Below, in pieces: positions 33,660 through 45,135 of a stretch of DNA of 64,000 nt. This stretch comes from Diorhabda sublineata (lineage: Eukaryota; Arthropoda; Insecta; Coleoptera; Chrysomelidae). The stretch lies in the NCBI RefSeq assembly GCF_026230105.1, contig NC_079474.1, forward strand, positions 2,924,187 through 2,988,186, in the 5' to 3' direction. The notes under the pieces were generated by a model. The model was not told where the DNA came from and did not search any database. It saw nothing but the letters and a program-made list of their open reading frames with translations. Position numbers and translations under genes: made by a program. Each line of letters opens with the position of its first letter. The first letter of the stretch is position 1.

Positions 33660-35725
33660 ATATCTCAGGTTTTATTCAAGATAGAGACTTCGTTTTGATT
33701 TAAGAACACTCGCTGAAACACCTTCTTTCTTTTGAGTTTTTCAACACTTAAATCGGTTGAGTTGGAGAGAAGCTAGGCGCAGATATTCAATGTGGAGTTA
33801 TGGATTTTTGTAGGTTTTTGGCAATTTTTCTACATTCAAAGATCTATATCTCAGGTTTTAATATAGCTACAGAGTTCGTTTTGGTTTAAAAACACTCGCT
33901 GAAACACCTTCTTTCTTTTGAGTTTTTGAACACTTAAATCGGTTGAGTTGGAGAGGAGCTAGGAGTGGACATTCAATGTGGAGTTATGGATTTTCGTAGG
34001 TTTTTGCAATTTTTCTACATTCATAGATCTATATCTCAGGTTCTAATATAGCTACAGAGTTCGTTTTAGTTTAATAACACTCGCTGAAACACCTTCTTTC
34101 TTTTGAGTTTTTGAACACTTAAATCGGTTGAGTTGGAGAGGAGCTAGGGGTGGACATTCAATGTGGAGTTACGGATTTTCGTAGGTTTTTGGCATTTTTC
34201 CTACATTCAAAGATCTATATCTCAGGTTCTAATATAGCTACAGAGTTCGTTTTGATTTAAAAACACTCGCTGAAACACCTTCTTTCTTTTGAGTTTTTGA
34301 ACACTTAAATCGGTTGGGTTGGAGAGGAGCTAGGCGCGGACATTCAATGTGGAGTTATTATGGATTTTTGTAGGTTTTTGGCATTTTTCCTACATTCAAA
34401 GATCTATATCTCAGGTTCTAATATAGCTACAGAGTTCGTTTTGGTTTAAAAACACTCGCTGAAACACCTTCTTTCTTTTGAGTTTTTGAACACTTAAATC
34501 GGTTGAGTTGGAGAGGAGCTAGGAGTGGACATTCAATGTGGAGTTATGGATTTTTGTAGGTTTTTGGCATTTTTCCTACATTCAAAGATCTATATCTCAG
34601 GTTCCAATATAGCTACAGAGTTCGTTTTGGTTTAAGAACACTCGCTGAAACACCTTCTTTCTTTTGAGTTTTTGAACACTTAAATCGGTTGAGTTGGAGA
34701 GGAGCTAGGAGTGGACATTCAATGTGGAGTTATGGATTTTCGTAGGTTTTTGCAATTTTTCTACATTCATAGATCTATATCTCAGGTTCTAATATAGCTA
34801 CAGAGTTCGTTTTAGTTTAATAACACTCGCTGAAACACCTTCTTTCTTTTGAGTTTTTGAACACTTAAATCGGTTGAGTTGGAGAGGAGCTAGGGGTGGA
34901 CATTCAATGTGGAGTTACGGATTTTCGTAGGTTTTTGGCATTTTTCCTACATTCAAAGATCTATATCTCAGGTTCTAATATAGCTACAGAGTTCGTTTTG
35001 ATTTAAAAACACTCGCTGAAACACCTTCTTTCTTTTGAGTTTTTGAACACTTAAATCGGTTGGGTTGGAGAGGAGCTAGGCGCGGACATTCAATGTGGAG
35101 TTATTATGGATTTTTGTAGGTTTTTGGCATTTTTCCTACATTCAAAGATCTATATCTCAGGTTCTAATATAGCTACAGAGTTCGTTTTGGTTTAAAAACA
35201 CTCGCTGAAACACCTTCTTTCTTTTGAGTTTTTGAACACTTAAATCGGTTGAGTTGGAGAGGAGCTAGGAGTGGACATTCAATGTGGAGTTATGGATTTT
35301 TGTAGGTTTTTGGCATTTTTCCTACATTCAAAGATCTATATCTCAGGTTCCAATATAGCTACAGAGTTCGTTTTGGTTTAAGAACACTCGCTGAAACACC
35401 TTCTTTCTTTTGAGTTTTTGAACACTTAAATCTGTTGAGTTGGAGAGGAGCTAGGAGTGGACATTCAATGTGGAGTTATGGATTTTCGTAGGTTTTTGCA
35501 ATTTTTCTACATTCATAGATCTATATCTCAGGTTCTAATATAGCTACAGAGTTCGTTTTAGTTTAATAACACTTGCTGAAACACCTTCTTTCTTTTGAGT
35601 TTTTGATCACTTAAATCGGTTGAGTTGGAGAGGAGTTAGGCGCGGACATTCAATGCGGAGTTATGGATTTTTGTAGGTTTTAGGCAATTTTTCTACATTC
35701 AAAGATCTAATATAGCTACAGAGTT
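33660..35725. repeat. about 186-bp satellite with 4-monomer higher-order units
   Basis: CGCTGAAACACCTTCTTTCT recurs at 33711, 33897, 34082, 34268, 34457, 34643, 34828, 35014, 35203, 35389 and (as TGCTGAAACACC) 35574. The spacing runs 186, 185, 186, 189, 186, 185, 186, 189, 186, 185. The pattern repeats with a 746-bp period (34082 to 34828 to 35574). The 3-bp insertion GAGTTATTATGG that makes the 189-bp monomer is at about 34351 and 35097, again 746 bp apart. Outer monomers are more diverged. No coding capacity. Confidence 0.95.
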
Positions 35726-37789
35726 CGTTCTTTTCTATTATAATGATTTCTGATACTAATTTAACAAATTCATGCGATTATCTGTATCAGACTCATCAGG
35801 AGAACATCCAATAGAATTTTAGGATTCGATTTTAATAAATTTTAGATTCAAATTTAGTATAATTCCGAAATATCGATGGAATATACTAAATTTATAATTT
35901 TTTATCATAGTCCTTATCAAAATTATCATGTTTAACAATTTGGTTCTCGAGACAGAGACGAAGTTACACCCAGTCGCTTACCTCGTCGCCTGGCGTCGGA
36001 GCTTATTGCACGAAGGCAGCTAATCGCTTTTTCGTCTTCTTTTTTTATGACTAGGGACAGAAGAAGAAAAAATATCTCGACTGTCATATTTACTAAACGT
36101 TCTCGTCTATACTGATCATCGAATTATTCTCATTTTTGATTCAAAGTTGGTGATGTTGTGGTTGCTCTGTTTGATTACCAGACTGGCAACTGGTTGTCCA
36201 ACTGGTTGTGCAACTTGTTTGCCTCGTCTAATAAGAGTCTTGATGTAGAACGAGCAGGGCAGTTGTAAGACATAAATCCGTCGAATGTTTAGAGGAAGTA
36301 AGCTCAGTTTGTATGCTGATTCCTAGGTCGTAATATTTTCCCTTCTTGGCAGTTTTGGGTTGACGGAACCCAATTTGTAAAGACAAGCAAAACTGCAACA
36401 GTTTTGCTTCGTTATCTTCTTCCAAAGTTCGACGGATTTTGACTTTGCATGGAAAATTTCTTCATAAATGGATGTGTGTCCATCATATTCGCCATTTACA
36501 AGGTCGTAGAGCAAAATGAATGAAACGATGACACATCAATTAATGAAAGAAGTGGGTAACAATTCATTATAAATTTTAAATACGCCTTAAACGTTATAGA
36601 AAAAAAAAAAAAAAAAGAAAAAGATCCACGCGATGCGATCAATTTTCAATTGAAACTTGAATAAAAAACCGAAGGATTTAATCAAAATTTATATATAAAA
36701 CTTTTTTCATGGGATATTTACTCAAGAAAAGCAGACCAGTTTCCTGTTGAATATTTTCTATACGCCTCTTAATTGCCCGATTTTATTTATAGATAATTTT
36801 AGTAATTTCAAATAAATTGCAAAATGTACAAAAAAAAAATAATAAATGTCGAACGGTAACGCCCACTTCGATGGTTCTAGTTGTTGAACTCATGCCAGCA
36901 TAGTATTGGGATTTTCACATGAGACCGTCGTTCTGCCTGCAATTAACGACCGTCATTATAAGTCCATACAGGGTGAGCCATAACAGCTAATACATATTTA
37001 CCGGATATACATAGATAATTGAACTTAATTACAACTAATACGGGTGATGTACAAGAAATAATCTTTATTACTCCTCCTTTCAAAACTAAGACTAAATTCA
37101 TGTCTTGGAGCAACTGCGTAGAGCTGTTTGATCTGCATAGTACCCTTTACATCATTCCTTATCATTCAAATATGTAGTTTAGGACCAAAAAAACCAGTGT
37201 TGGGATAAAACACGAGTTTCGTGATCGAATTTCCACAGTAGATGGTTTTAGTTGCGGTATATACTTGATGTACGTTTCATGAGTCGGATCTAAGTTTCTA
37301 GTGCTCTAGTTACCAGTAAGAAACGCTTAGATATTAATACACTTTCTATAGAAATACTGTAAAGCATCACCAAGAAAAATTGAGGGTCTATTCGTGAGTA
37401 TTTAGATGCTATATGGGGCGCAATTACGGATTCGCCGTCTGTACGCTATTTATCTTTTGCCGCCTCTCCAGCTCTTCGAAATTAGATACCATAGTTTCCA
37501 ATTATTCAAATCACATTTTTTATCCATACAATACATTTTTGTGAGCCTTTGAAGTCGCGGAAACGTCGTATGAAATCTTGTTGATCAGGTCTGACTTTAT
37601 GCATAATAGAGCTGAAACGTTTAGCTTTTCTTGACTTAAAATCGATCACTCTTTTAGATTTTTTAATAATCTAGAACTTGGTTTTATTAATATTTATTTA
37701 GAATTGTGTTTCTAAATGATTAATGTACATTTTTACCAAGAAACTAGCTTTTTTCCATTCCTGATATTAAGAGCTGCACCAGAAGCTGG
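35726..37789. other. stretch without a recognised gene
   Basis: Minus-strand frames at 36228-36425 and 36323-36514 overlap and have no known motif. There is a 17-base A run at about 36600 and an ACAGGGTGAGCCATAA terminus-like word at 36968. Confidence 0.4.
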
Positions 37790-38205
37790 GATGATGATAA
37801 TAATTGACTGGATATGATACAGGAAGAGATGGAAATAGAAAAAACTCCGACTGAATGCCATAAATTGTTGCAAGAGGTCTATGGGGACAATTCCCTATCT
37901 CGTGCGCGTGTTTTTGAGTGAAGTAAGCGCATTAATAAAGGCACTGAAGATGACCAGCACCCAGGTCATCCAGAGATTGTTTCAACTCCGGAAACAGTGA
38001 CCAAAATCAACCAAATTGTACGTGCAGATCCTCGAATGAACATCCGGATGATTGCCGAGACTGACGTCGATGAAGAAACAGTTACAAAAATTTTACACAT
38101 GACAAAAGTTAGTGCGAAGTTGGTGTCAATAAATCTGACTTCTGACCAAAAGAAAGATTGGGAAGGTTAGAGAAAGACCTGCTTTGAATGGGATCCGATT
38201 TGATT
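37790..38205 (+). pseudogene. mariner transposase N-terminal half relic
   Basis: The plus strand reads TECHKLLQEVYGDNSLSRAR and VFE, stop, SKRINKGTEDDQHPGHPEIV, TPETVTKINQIVRADPRMNI, RMIAETDVDEETVTKILHMT and KVSAKLVSINLTSDQKKDW. This is the paired helix-turn-helix domain and linker of mariner proteins (E-M-L-x-x-x-Y-G-x-x-x-x-S-R-x-x-x-x-E-W-x-K-R-F-x-x-G-x-x-x-x-x-D-x-x-x-x-G-x-P). One stop breaks the frame at V-F-E-stop where W is usual. The catalytic domain does not follow. A distinct lineage from the 10 kb and 63 kb copies. Confidence 0.85.
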
Positions 38206-39835
38206 CCAGAGAGTTAGAAAACGAGAGGGCAGCCTCATTAGGAACGTACAAGCAGATAGATAAAACATTTCTCTTTTAAACAAAGAGTTTATGGATTATT
38301 ATTTCATATTTTTGCAAATATTGTTCTCAATTTTTGTTTTGACTCCTCCAGATTACAGTAGAATTTATAAATATATTTTTTTGATGTAATATCTGTTTTC
38401 CAAAGATGTTAATAATGTTAAAGTCATCATTTTCTCATGTGGTAGTAGATTATTTAAATTCCAATTCAACAAAAATGTATCGAACATAGAAAAAGATGGA
38501 ATAAAAGATATAGTAAATTAATGCAAAATTCGTGGTGGATTTTGTCTTGTAATTAGATCAAAGTGTAGACTTCATTTTCATATAGTCATTTGCGCTTTTT
38601 TATTTTCGGTATAGCCACAATTTTCACGCTAAGATGATAATCAAATATCGGTTGGAATTTAATTTACCAAAAAGTATCCGTAGCCAATGACCTTCCTACT
38701 AGAAAGTCAACAACCTAACAACATCGAAGGAATCTGCGCGAAATAGAAAGAAAAAGGTTATAACTAAATTAGCAAAAAAGCCGATCTAACTAGCATTACT
38801 TGTATTACGAGGGTATTCGAAAAAGTGCTCATTTTATGATACTGAATATTTTATAGTTTCTCATCTAGAATCTAAACTGTAATAAAATATTATGCTCGTA
38901 AAATATGGTGATCAAAATAATTTTATCGTATTTATAGTAGAAAAAAGACAAAGCGAAAATATTTAGTTAAAAAAAAAATGAATTAAGGATATTTTTCAAT
39001 CAACTACCGCCATCTCTATATCAAATCCGTATATTTGAACCAGTACTTGAGTTGTAATTCATTTCGGAAACAATTATGAATGTTTTCAACTCTTTTTTTG
39101 TATAAACTTTGTTGTAAATTACTCTCAAAAATGTTTTTAAAGGCTTATAGACCCGAAGTCACTACATTTTGTTGCCTCTATGTACCTTAAATCTGATGGA
39201 ATAAACTTCTTAAAGCAAATCGATTTTAAAAAATATCTTTTCTCATCAAAACCGATGTTAGATTGATATCTAGTTAAATGAATATTAGAAAAAAAATGCC
39301 AGTGTTTATAAAAAAAAATAATGTGAGTTGTTTGGAAGACAATTCGCATTCTTGAATCCTTCCTCCGACTCTGTATGTGTACTAAACTACCTGATGGCGA
39401 ACTCGACCACTTATCTTTAATAATATCGTGAAAATCATTTTAAAATTAATTGCACATTCTGTGTTATTTTATTACTGAATTAAAAATGGAAGCCAGAGCA
39501 TATTTTCGTAATATAACGTAGACCAGGTTTAGGCTCAAAAGAAAATTACAAAGTAATAACATGCTGGTTGGGTATATACTATACGTACCAGATTAACATT
39601 CAGAAAGGATCAGAAATATTCAAATAGTCTTAAACAAATGTTGAAATAACATAAAACTCATTTGGTTAAAGAATTTTTCTTGATATAAATTGAATAAATA
39701 CGATTGAGCGAAATCCGAATCTTCTTTTTGTATATCTCCGTTGACCGATGCGTGCGAATGTGTACCCGTCATCATAGAACATTGATTTTAGACGGAATTA
39801 GAAAAATATCCCACGAGAAAATATTATCATCTACA
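38206..39835. other. non-genic stretch with a solo mariner-like terminus
   Basis: At 38990-39070 the word CAACTACCGCCATCTCTATA and its right flank match, in reverse orientation, the 5' leader of the mariner copies at 9.4 and 28.0 kb, with no transposase attached. TACGAGGGTATTCGAAAAAG at about 38808 looks like a mariner terminal repeat and could be its other end, giving an element of roughly 260 bp. No gene recognised. Confidence 0.45.
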
Positions 39836-40860
39836 TTCGATAAGGCTGCTGAAACTTTTGGTTCGAGAATTGATACAACGAATATCAATGATAGTCAGCA
39901 GGCAATCCCACAACTAAACTAGAACTTGATGTACATCAAATTGAATAGATTCGTGGACTCCAAAAGACGATTAACCAACTGGAGGTATTCAGAATAAGGC
40001 TTCACAGAAGAATGCTTCGTATTTCATGTAAACAATGAACAAACCAGGAGGCAACTCTTGAAGATCGAAAGAAATCATATTTTGAGTAATAATAAATATT
40101 GTCTCATACTTAAAACCAAACATATTGTAAGCTGTGGAGCTGGAAGAAAGCAAGAGTCGAAGCTGGACCTTTTCAGCTTACAGTTTTACCAAGGTGATAG
40201 CCTTCGACAGATAAAAGAAGAAGATACTTTTGGTCCAAAAATCGATGTAGCAATTATCAATTTTATGATATTCAGCAGGCAACCCCATAACGAAACTAAA
40301 CTAGAACTTGATAAACATCAAATTGAAAGGGTTTGTATGTTAAAACACCTTGGAAGAATTAACCAAATCTGGACTGCGAGATGAAGTGTCGAATAGAGAT
40401 GCTGAAATAACGTATGGTTGAATACTAGATACAGTTGGTACGGAGTAGAGACGTGGACTCTAAAAGACGGTTAACTGGAGTTATTCGGAATGAGGCTTCA
40501 CAGAAGAATGCTTCGTATTTCGTGTAAACAACGAACAAACCAGGAGGCAACTCTTGAAGATCGAAAGAAATCATATCTTGAACATATTTTGTGTAATAAT
40601 AAATATTGTTTCATACTTGAAACCAAACATATTGGAAGCTGTGGAGCTGGAAGAAAGCAAGAGTCGAAACTGGACCTTTTTAGCTAACAGTTTTACCAAT
40701 GTGATGGCCTTCGTCAGGGAGATTAAACAGATAATAGAAGAAGATACTTTTGGTCCAAAAACCGATATAACAAATATCAATTTTATGATATTCAGCAGGC
40801 AACCCCATAACGACGCTAGTAGAGACGTCCTCTCCGCCACTGATTCATATATAGGTAATC
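39836..40860 (+). pseudogene. LINE reverse transcriptase tail, duplicated in tandem
   Basis: Frames read EMRLHRRMLRISCKQRTNQE then KSYLEHILCNNKYCFILETK, matching the conserved LINE tail (M-x-x-x-R-R-M-L-R-I-S-W...Y-L-G-H-I-x-R-N-x-K-Y). The block is present from about 39940 and again from about 40437: AAACCAGGAGGCAACTCTTG starts at 40041 and 40537, a 496-bp offset. The words CAGCAGGCAA...AACTAGAACTTGAT recur at about 39895, 40273 and (truncated) 40793, so parts of three copies are present. Copy 2 has GAGATTAAACAGATAAT inserted relative to copy 1. Stops interrupt all copies. Confidence 0.75.
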
Positions 40861-41539
40861 TCTTTTCACCAGAAGGTCGTTACTTCTTTTATGAATTACC
40901 TGGTGAAATTTTTATGACAAACTGGATTTTCAAATTAGACTGTACTAAATATACAGTATGTACTTAAAAAGATTGCGTCGGCCACCTTCTGCTCAATTGG
41001 TATAGCAAATAGCACAATTCCGATTATATAATCAAGTCGACGTCGGATAAATACGTCCAAAGTAAGGATATTTTGGATATTTCAAATTTGAAATTTCGTT
41101 TTTCTAATCATATCAATATAAATATTCCCCGAAATTCCGGCTCGAAGGACCATTATACGTATCGATATATTTATTTCAAAATATTCTTCGATTTCGAAAT
41201 TTTCATTTATTCTTATTAATATTTTTCCGATTTCAAATAGTTTCCTCCTTTTAAACTTTCTTTCTTAAAAAAAAAACGAGAAAAACGTTAAATTATAATC
41301 AAAAACTAAAAAAAAAAATTGCGTGCGTCACTGCAGTTTACTAGAGTTAAAAATTCAACCTGCTGCTACTTTTGGACTAGAAGAAACATTTTCGAAAAGT
41401 GTACTGTACCTCCACGAGGTAAAAAATTCATCAACAACCAGCCCCAACTCACTATACACAAGATTGAACTTGAAAATATGGTGGTGAAAACTGCGATTAT
41501 GGTACAATCACAAAGAGACGATTGCAGCATGTTTGGTAC

Positions 41540-41891
41540 AGAGCCGTGAAAGGAGGAGACTCCCAATTAAAATTTTTATCTAACCGACAAGTTCTCGAGA
41601 CACTTGGAGCAGTGGGTATCGCCAATAAAGTTTGAGCGGTTGGAGAAGGTGCCAAAGAAAAACAGCAAGATTGTATGGACATTTAGATCTTTTGGTGTCC
41701 AACGAAATGAAAAAACTTACGAGCTAGGAAAAATTAGTGCAATGAGTACTCCAATTGGTCTTCCCAATTCCCGTCCTCGATGTTTTCATCAAATGTCTAA
41801 TGATCAGAAGGTCTGGATACAGCTTCCTAAACAGGTGGACGAAATCCACCGGCATGTGACACAATGTTACATTCTTCGGGAGGATATCTAA
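41540..41891 (+). pseudogene. LINE RNase H domain relic
   Basis: The plus strand reads FLSNRQVLETLGAVG (like I-L-S-D-S-Q-A-A-L-x-A-L), then after a frame change ERLEKVPKKNSKIVWTFRSF and GVQRNEKTYELGKISAMSTP, then IGLPN. Jockey-clade LINEs carry a C-terminal RNase H with W-V-P-G-H-S-G-x-x-G-N-E-K-A-D-E-L-A-R-x-G. The N-E-K-x-x-E-L run fits, but the catalytic histidine and aspartate of H-S-G and A-D-E are replaced (S-F-G and T-Y-E). Inactive relic. Confidence 0.7.
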
Positions 41892-42030
41892 GTACAGGAA
41901 AATAATATGATTCGACACGAGCGAAATTAGGTTAATTACTGGTTATTAGTATTTGCTCTATGTCAAAGATGTGGCACATGTAGCAGACCATCATCTGTAG
42001 TATTACCAATAAACTTTCCTTCATAGGAAA

Positions 42031-42538
42031 CGGGCAGTTACTGAGCGTCCGGGTCACAGTTATTGAGCGTCCGGGTCACAGTTATTGAGCATCCGGGTCA
42101 GTTATTATGAGTCCGGGTCACAATTAATGAGCGTCCGGGTCACAATTATTGAGCATCCGGGTCAGTTATTGTGAGTCCGGGTCACAATTAATGAGCGTCC
42201 AGGTCACAGTTATTGAGAGTCCGGGTCAGAGTTATTGAGAGTCCGGGTTACAGTTAATGAGCGTCCGGGTCACAGTTATTGTGAGTCCGGGTCACAATTA
42301 ATGAGCGTCCAGGTCATAGTTATTGAGAGTCCGGGTCACAGTTATTGAGAGTCCGGGTCATAGTTATTGAGAGTCCGGGTCATAGTTATTGAGAGTCCGG
42401 GTCGCAGTTATTGAGCGTCCGGGTCACAGTTATTGAGCGTCCGGGTCACAGTTATTGAGCGTCCGGGTCACAGTTATTGAGCGTCCGGTTCACAGTTATT
42501 GAGCGTCCGGGTCACAGTTATTGAGCGTCCGAGTCAAT
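42031..42538. repeat. 22-bp minisatellite (about 23 copies)
   Basis: The unit GAGCGTCCGGGTCACAGTTA plus TT is repeated across about 500 bp, with variants GAGTCCGGGTCACAATTAAT, GAGAGTCCGGGTCATAG and GAGCATCCGGGTCAGTTATT. The right third is most regular; the left is mixed, suggesting polar homogenisation. GC-rich for this window. Confidence 0.95.
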
Positions 42539-44345
42539 AAAAAGCCAATTGTAATTATTCTTAAAGCTTCAACGACAAGTGACGTCGAAATATCATTTTT
42601 TGGATTACTTTTTTCAAGAAAATAGGAAACTTTGCTTTTATTGAATTGCTTCGAACTTTTGTTTTAAAAAATCGATATGGTGACTAAACTTAACACCCAA
42701 AGTATTTTCTAATTAAAAAATTGCTTAATCATATTGGCACAAACTGTTTCTTCACTGTTTTTTCTTTAGAAATAATCTGAAAACAAGGAAAAGTTATGTG
42801 ATTGCGTCTGATGGAAATTCCTCTCCTGTAAGTGGAATTTCAAGATTAGGAAACGGAAAAAAGTCTCCGGGGTAGTATCTATGTACCATTTGTACAATTT
42901 TTTCGATGGTTGTTGTCGTTTTTTACGCCCACCTCTTGTCGAGACACATTATCTACTATCGAAAAGGTTTATAGAGGCTTCTTTCTAATGTTTGAATAAC
43001 TTGAGTGCATTTACTAGGTAGATAGAGTGAAATTATATCATTTTCCAAATCTAAGCTAAGTTTTATCCAGTTGGTAACGTTGAATTTACCTAAGAGCTGT
43101 TGTAAAAATATTTATGATACATTTTTGATTCGTAAACATTTGAATTTGAAATATGGCGCCAAAAACAGAATGGAAACTGTACATGGACGTTTATTACTGC
43201 TAATGAACCCAGAGATGGCGCTGCAACGGGAACTCGAGTTGGCTATTTAGAGGAGACGGATTCTATCCAACTTTTATCATACTCAATCAGGACTAAATTC
43301 GAAAAATAAGGTCGATGATGAATCTTGAATTTCTTCTTTAAATTTAATGTTTCCCGATTTGCAAAACTTGTTTTTTTTGTTTTCCAAAAGTGTCTAAACA
43401 TTGTTAGATTATTTAACTTTCATGTTAATTATAAGGGAGACGTTGATAATTATTTCTGATTGGTATGTGAGGTTACTGAAATTCCTTTTAACAAAAAATT
43501 TTATACAACAAGTTATGGAAATGAAGCTGTTTTATTTGAAACGTAATAATACAAATAATGCCCAGTGAAACGTACCATATTATTTAGTGTAATCTTTATA
43601 CCTAAAAATTACTATATTTTCATTTAACTATGATTCGTCGAATTGGATCTATCTCCTAATTACCTGATCACGTTTTTAGCATTCCAACTTTTATTGTCCT
43701 TTTCTTAGATTAACATACCACCGATTCCGAGTCAATTAGTCACTTATTTGAAGAATGGACGAAAGCGAGGCATGCCTTTCTTCATTTTTATTTTCTTACA
43801 TTTCACGCCTCCTTAATGAGAATTTTTTTAACGATGAAAATATTTTGCGTAACCGAAAACCATTCAATCAAAATGGATATATGTAATATATAAATATAAG
43901 TATATGTTAGAAAATAAAATGAAAATAGAATTATCTAGTGGAAAAATTAGAACGAGAATATGTAGAGACAGAGAGAGTTCTTAATAATAATATACAGAGG
44001 ATACTACAAAATGTAAACAAGAGTTTGACCTTGAATTTCTATAATACAAAGGTGGGCGTAAATCAGAAAAGTTGAAAATGTGTAGGAGACGTACCAGATA
44101 ATTTTAAGAACGGGCTCTGTTGTCGACGCGCCGCGTTCTGATTAACCGGTATCTGTAACAACGATAATATAGAAACAGTAGCGCTAGCAGCCGAACCAAT
44201 CTTCAATACGGCTATCGGGAGAACTCAAAATATCTATTCGCTCTTCACGATTATCGATTTTATCGTCCGCGTCTACTCCACGAGGATTATTTCGATCGCA
44301 GATTGGAATTTAACGAGTGATACCTCGGATGTAATTCCATCTTTC
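42539..44345. other. stretch without a recognised gene
   Basis: Nothing coding recognised. ATATGGCGCCAAAAACAG and AGAGATGGCGCTGCAACG at 43152-43230 resemble words near mariner ends, and CGACGCGCCGCG at 44125 is a small CpG patch. Confidence 0.4.
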
Positions 44346-44820
44346 CATTTTATGGTCAGATGAAGCAACCTTCAAGCTGCATTCGGCATAACTGCACTGT
44401 ACTTGAACGACCAGAAACCACACATCTTTATTGAAGAAGAATTCAAGCTGCCTGGGATGTGTGCGTGGGCTAAAGTTATCTGGAAATGTTCGAACATTTA
44501 CGTGAATTCAACACTCGCAAACATCCGTCATTTCGTGCAGAATGGAGCTTCGTCGCACTACGCGTTATGTCTGCGGGAGTACCTAGTGTCATGTGACTTG
44601 ACACTCGGTGATTTCATCCCTTGGGACTTTCTCAAACGCCGCTTTTTTGCAAGATGACCACACACACTCTTCTCGACCTCCGAACTGCAATTGAAACTCT
44701 TCGCGGACAACTTGACATGCTTAACTGGTCTTGCTTGATCATTGATCAAGATGGGCATCAATTTGAACTTTGCAACGAAGCAATGCACACGTTTTTTAGC
44801 TTTCCCTAACCTAACCAACG
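44346..44820 (+). pseudogene. Tc1/IS630-type transposase catalytic-domain relic
   Basis: The plus strand reads WSDEATFKLH (first catalytic aspartate motif), then YLNDQKPHIFIEEEFKLPGM, VNSTLANIRHFVQNGASSHY and ALCLREYLVSCDLT, then after the frame change SLGTFSNAAFLQ and STSELQLKLFADNLTCLTGL. It follows the insect IS630-type order S-D-E-A-x-F, N-P-H, Q-Q-D-G-A-P-x-H-Y-A, R-E-Y-L, W-P-P-R-S-P-D-L-x-P. Here F-Q-Q-D-G is F-V-Q-N-G, so the second catalytic aspartate is asparagine, and the third block is unrecognisable. A CCTAACCTAACC run follows at 44806. Confidence 0.75.
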
Positions 44821-44944
44821 GACTCGGGTATCGTTTGTCTATGGATTCTGTTTTTATCCGTAAAATTTTATGTATTTAATTCAAATCTATAATTCAATGT
44901 ACGTTCTTGTTGTTTTAATTAATGTAAAGTGTAAATCTGCAATT

Positions 44945-45135
44945 TTGTAGTTTTTAGGCTCGGAACGAGAAGAATTCTCAACTAGAAACTTGTGTGGGAC
45001 TCCCAGTGAATACACTGGGTTCATGTACGAACGCCAATGTCTTGTAAAGTATAATATTGTAGGCACAGAACGAGAATTCACAACTAGAAGTTTGTATATG
45101 CACTACCAATAATATAAATCTGGATCTTATTGGGT
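44945..45135. repeat. diverged direct duplication, about 112-bp offset
   Basis: TAGGCTCGGAACGAGAAGAATTC... near 44956 and TAGGCACAGAACGAGAATTC near 45060 begin two similar blocks, each followed by CAACTAGAA-CTTG/GTTTGT, a short TGCACTACC/GGACTCCC segment and TGGGTTC. Old, imperfect two-copy repeat; no function visible. Confidence 0.55.
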
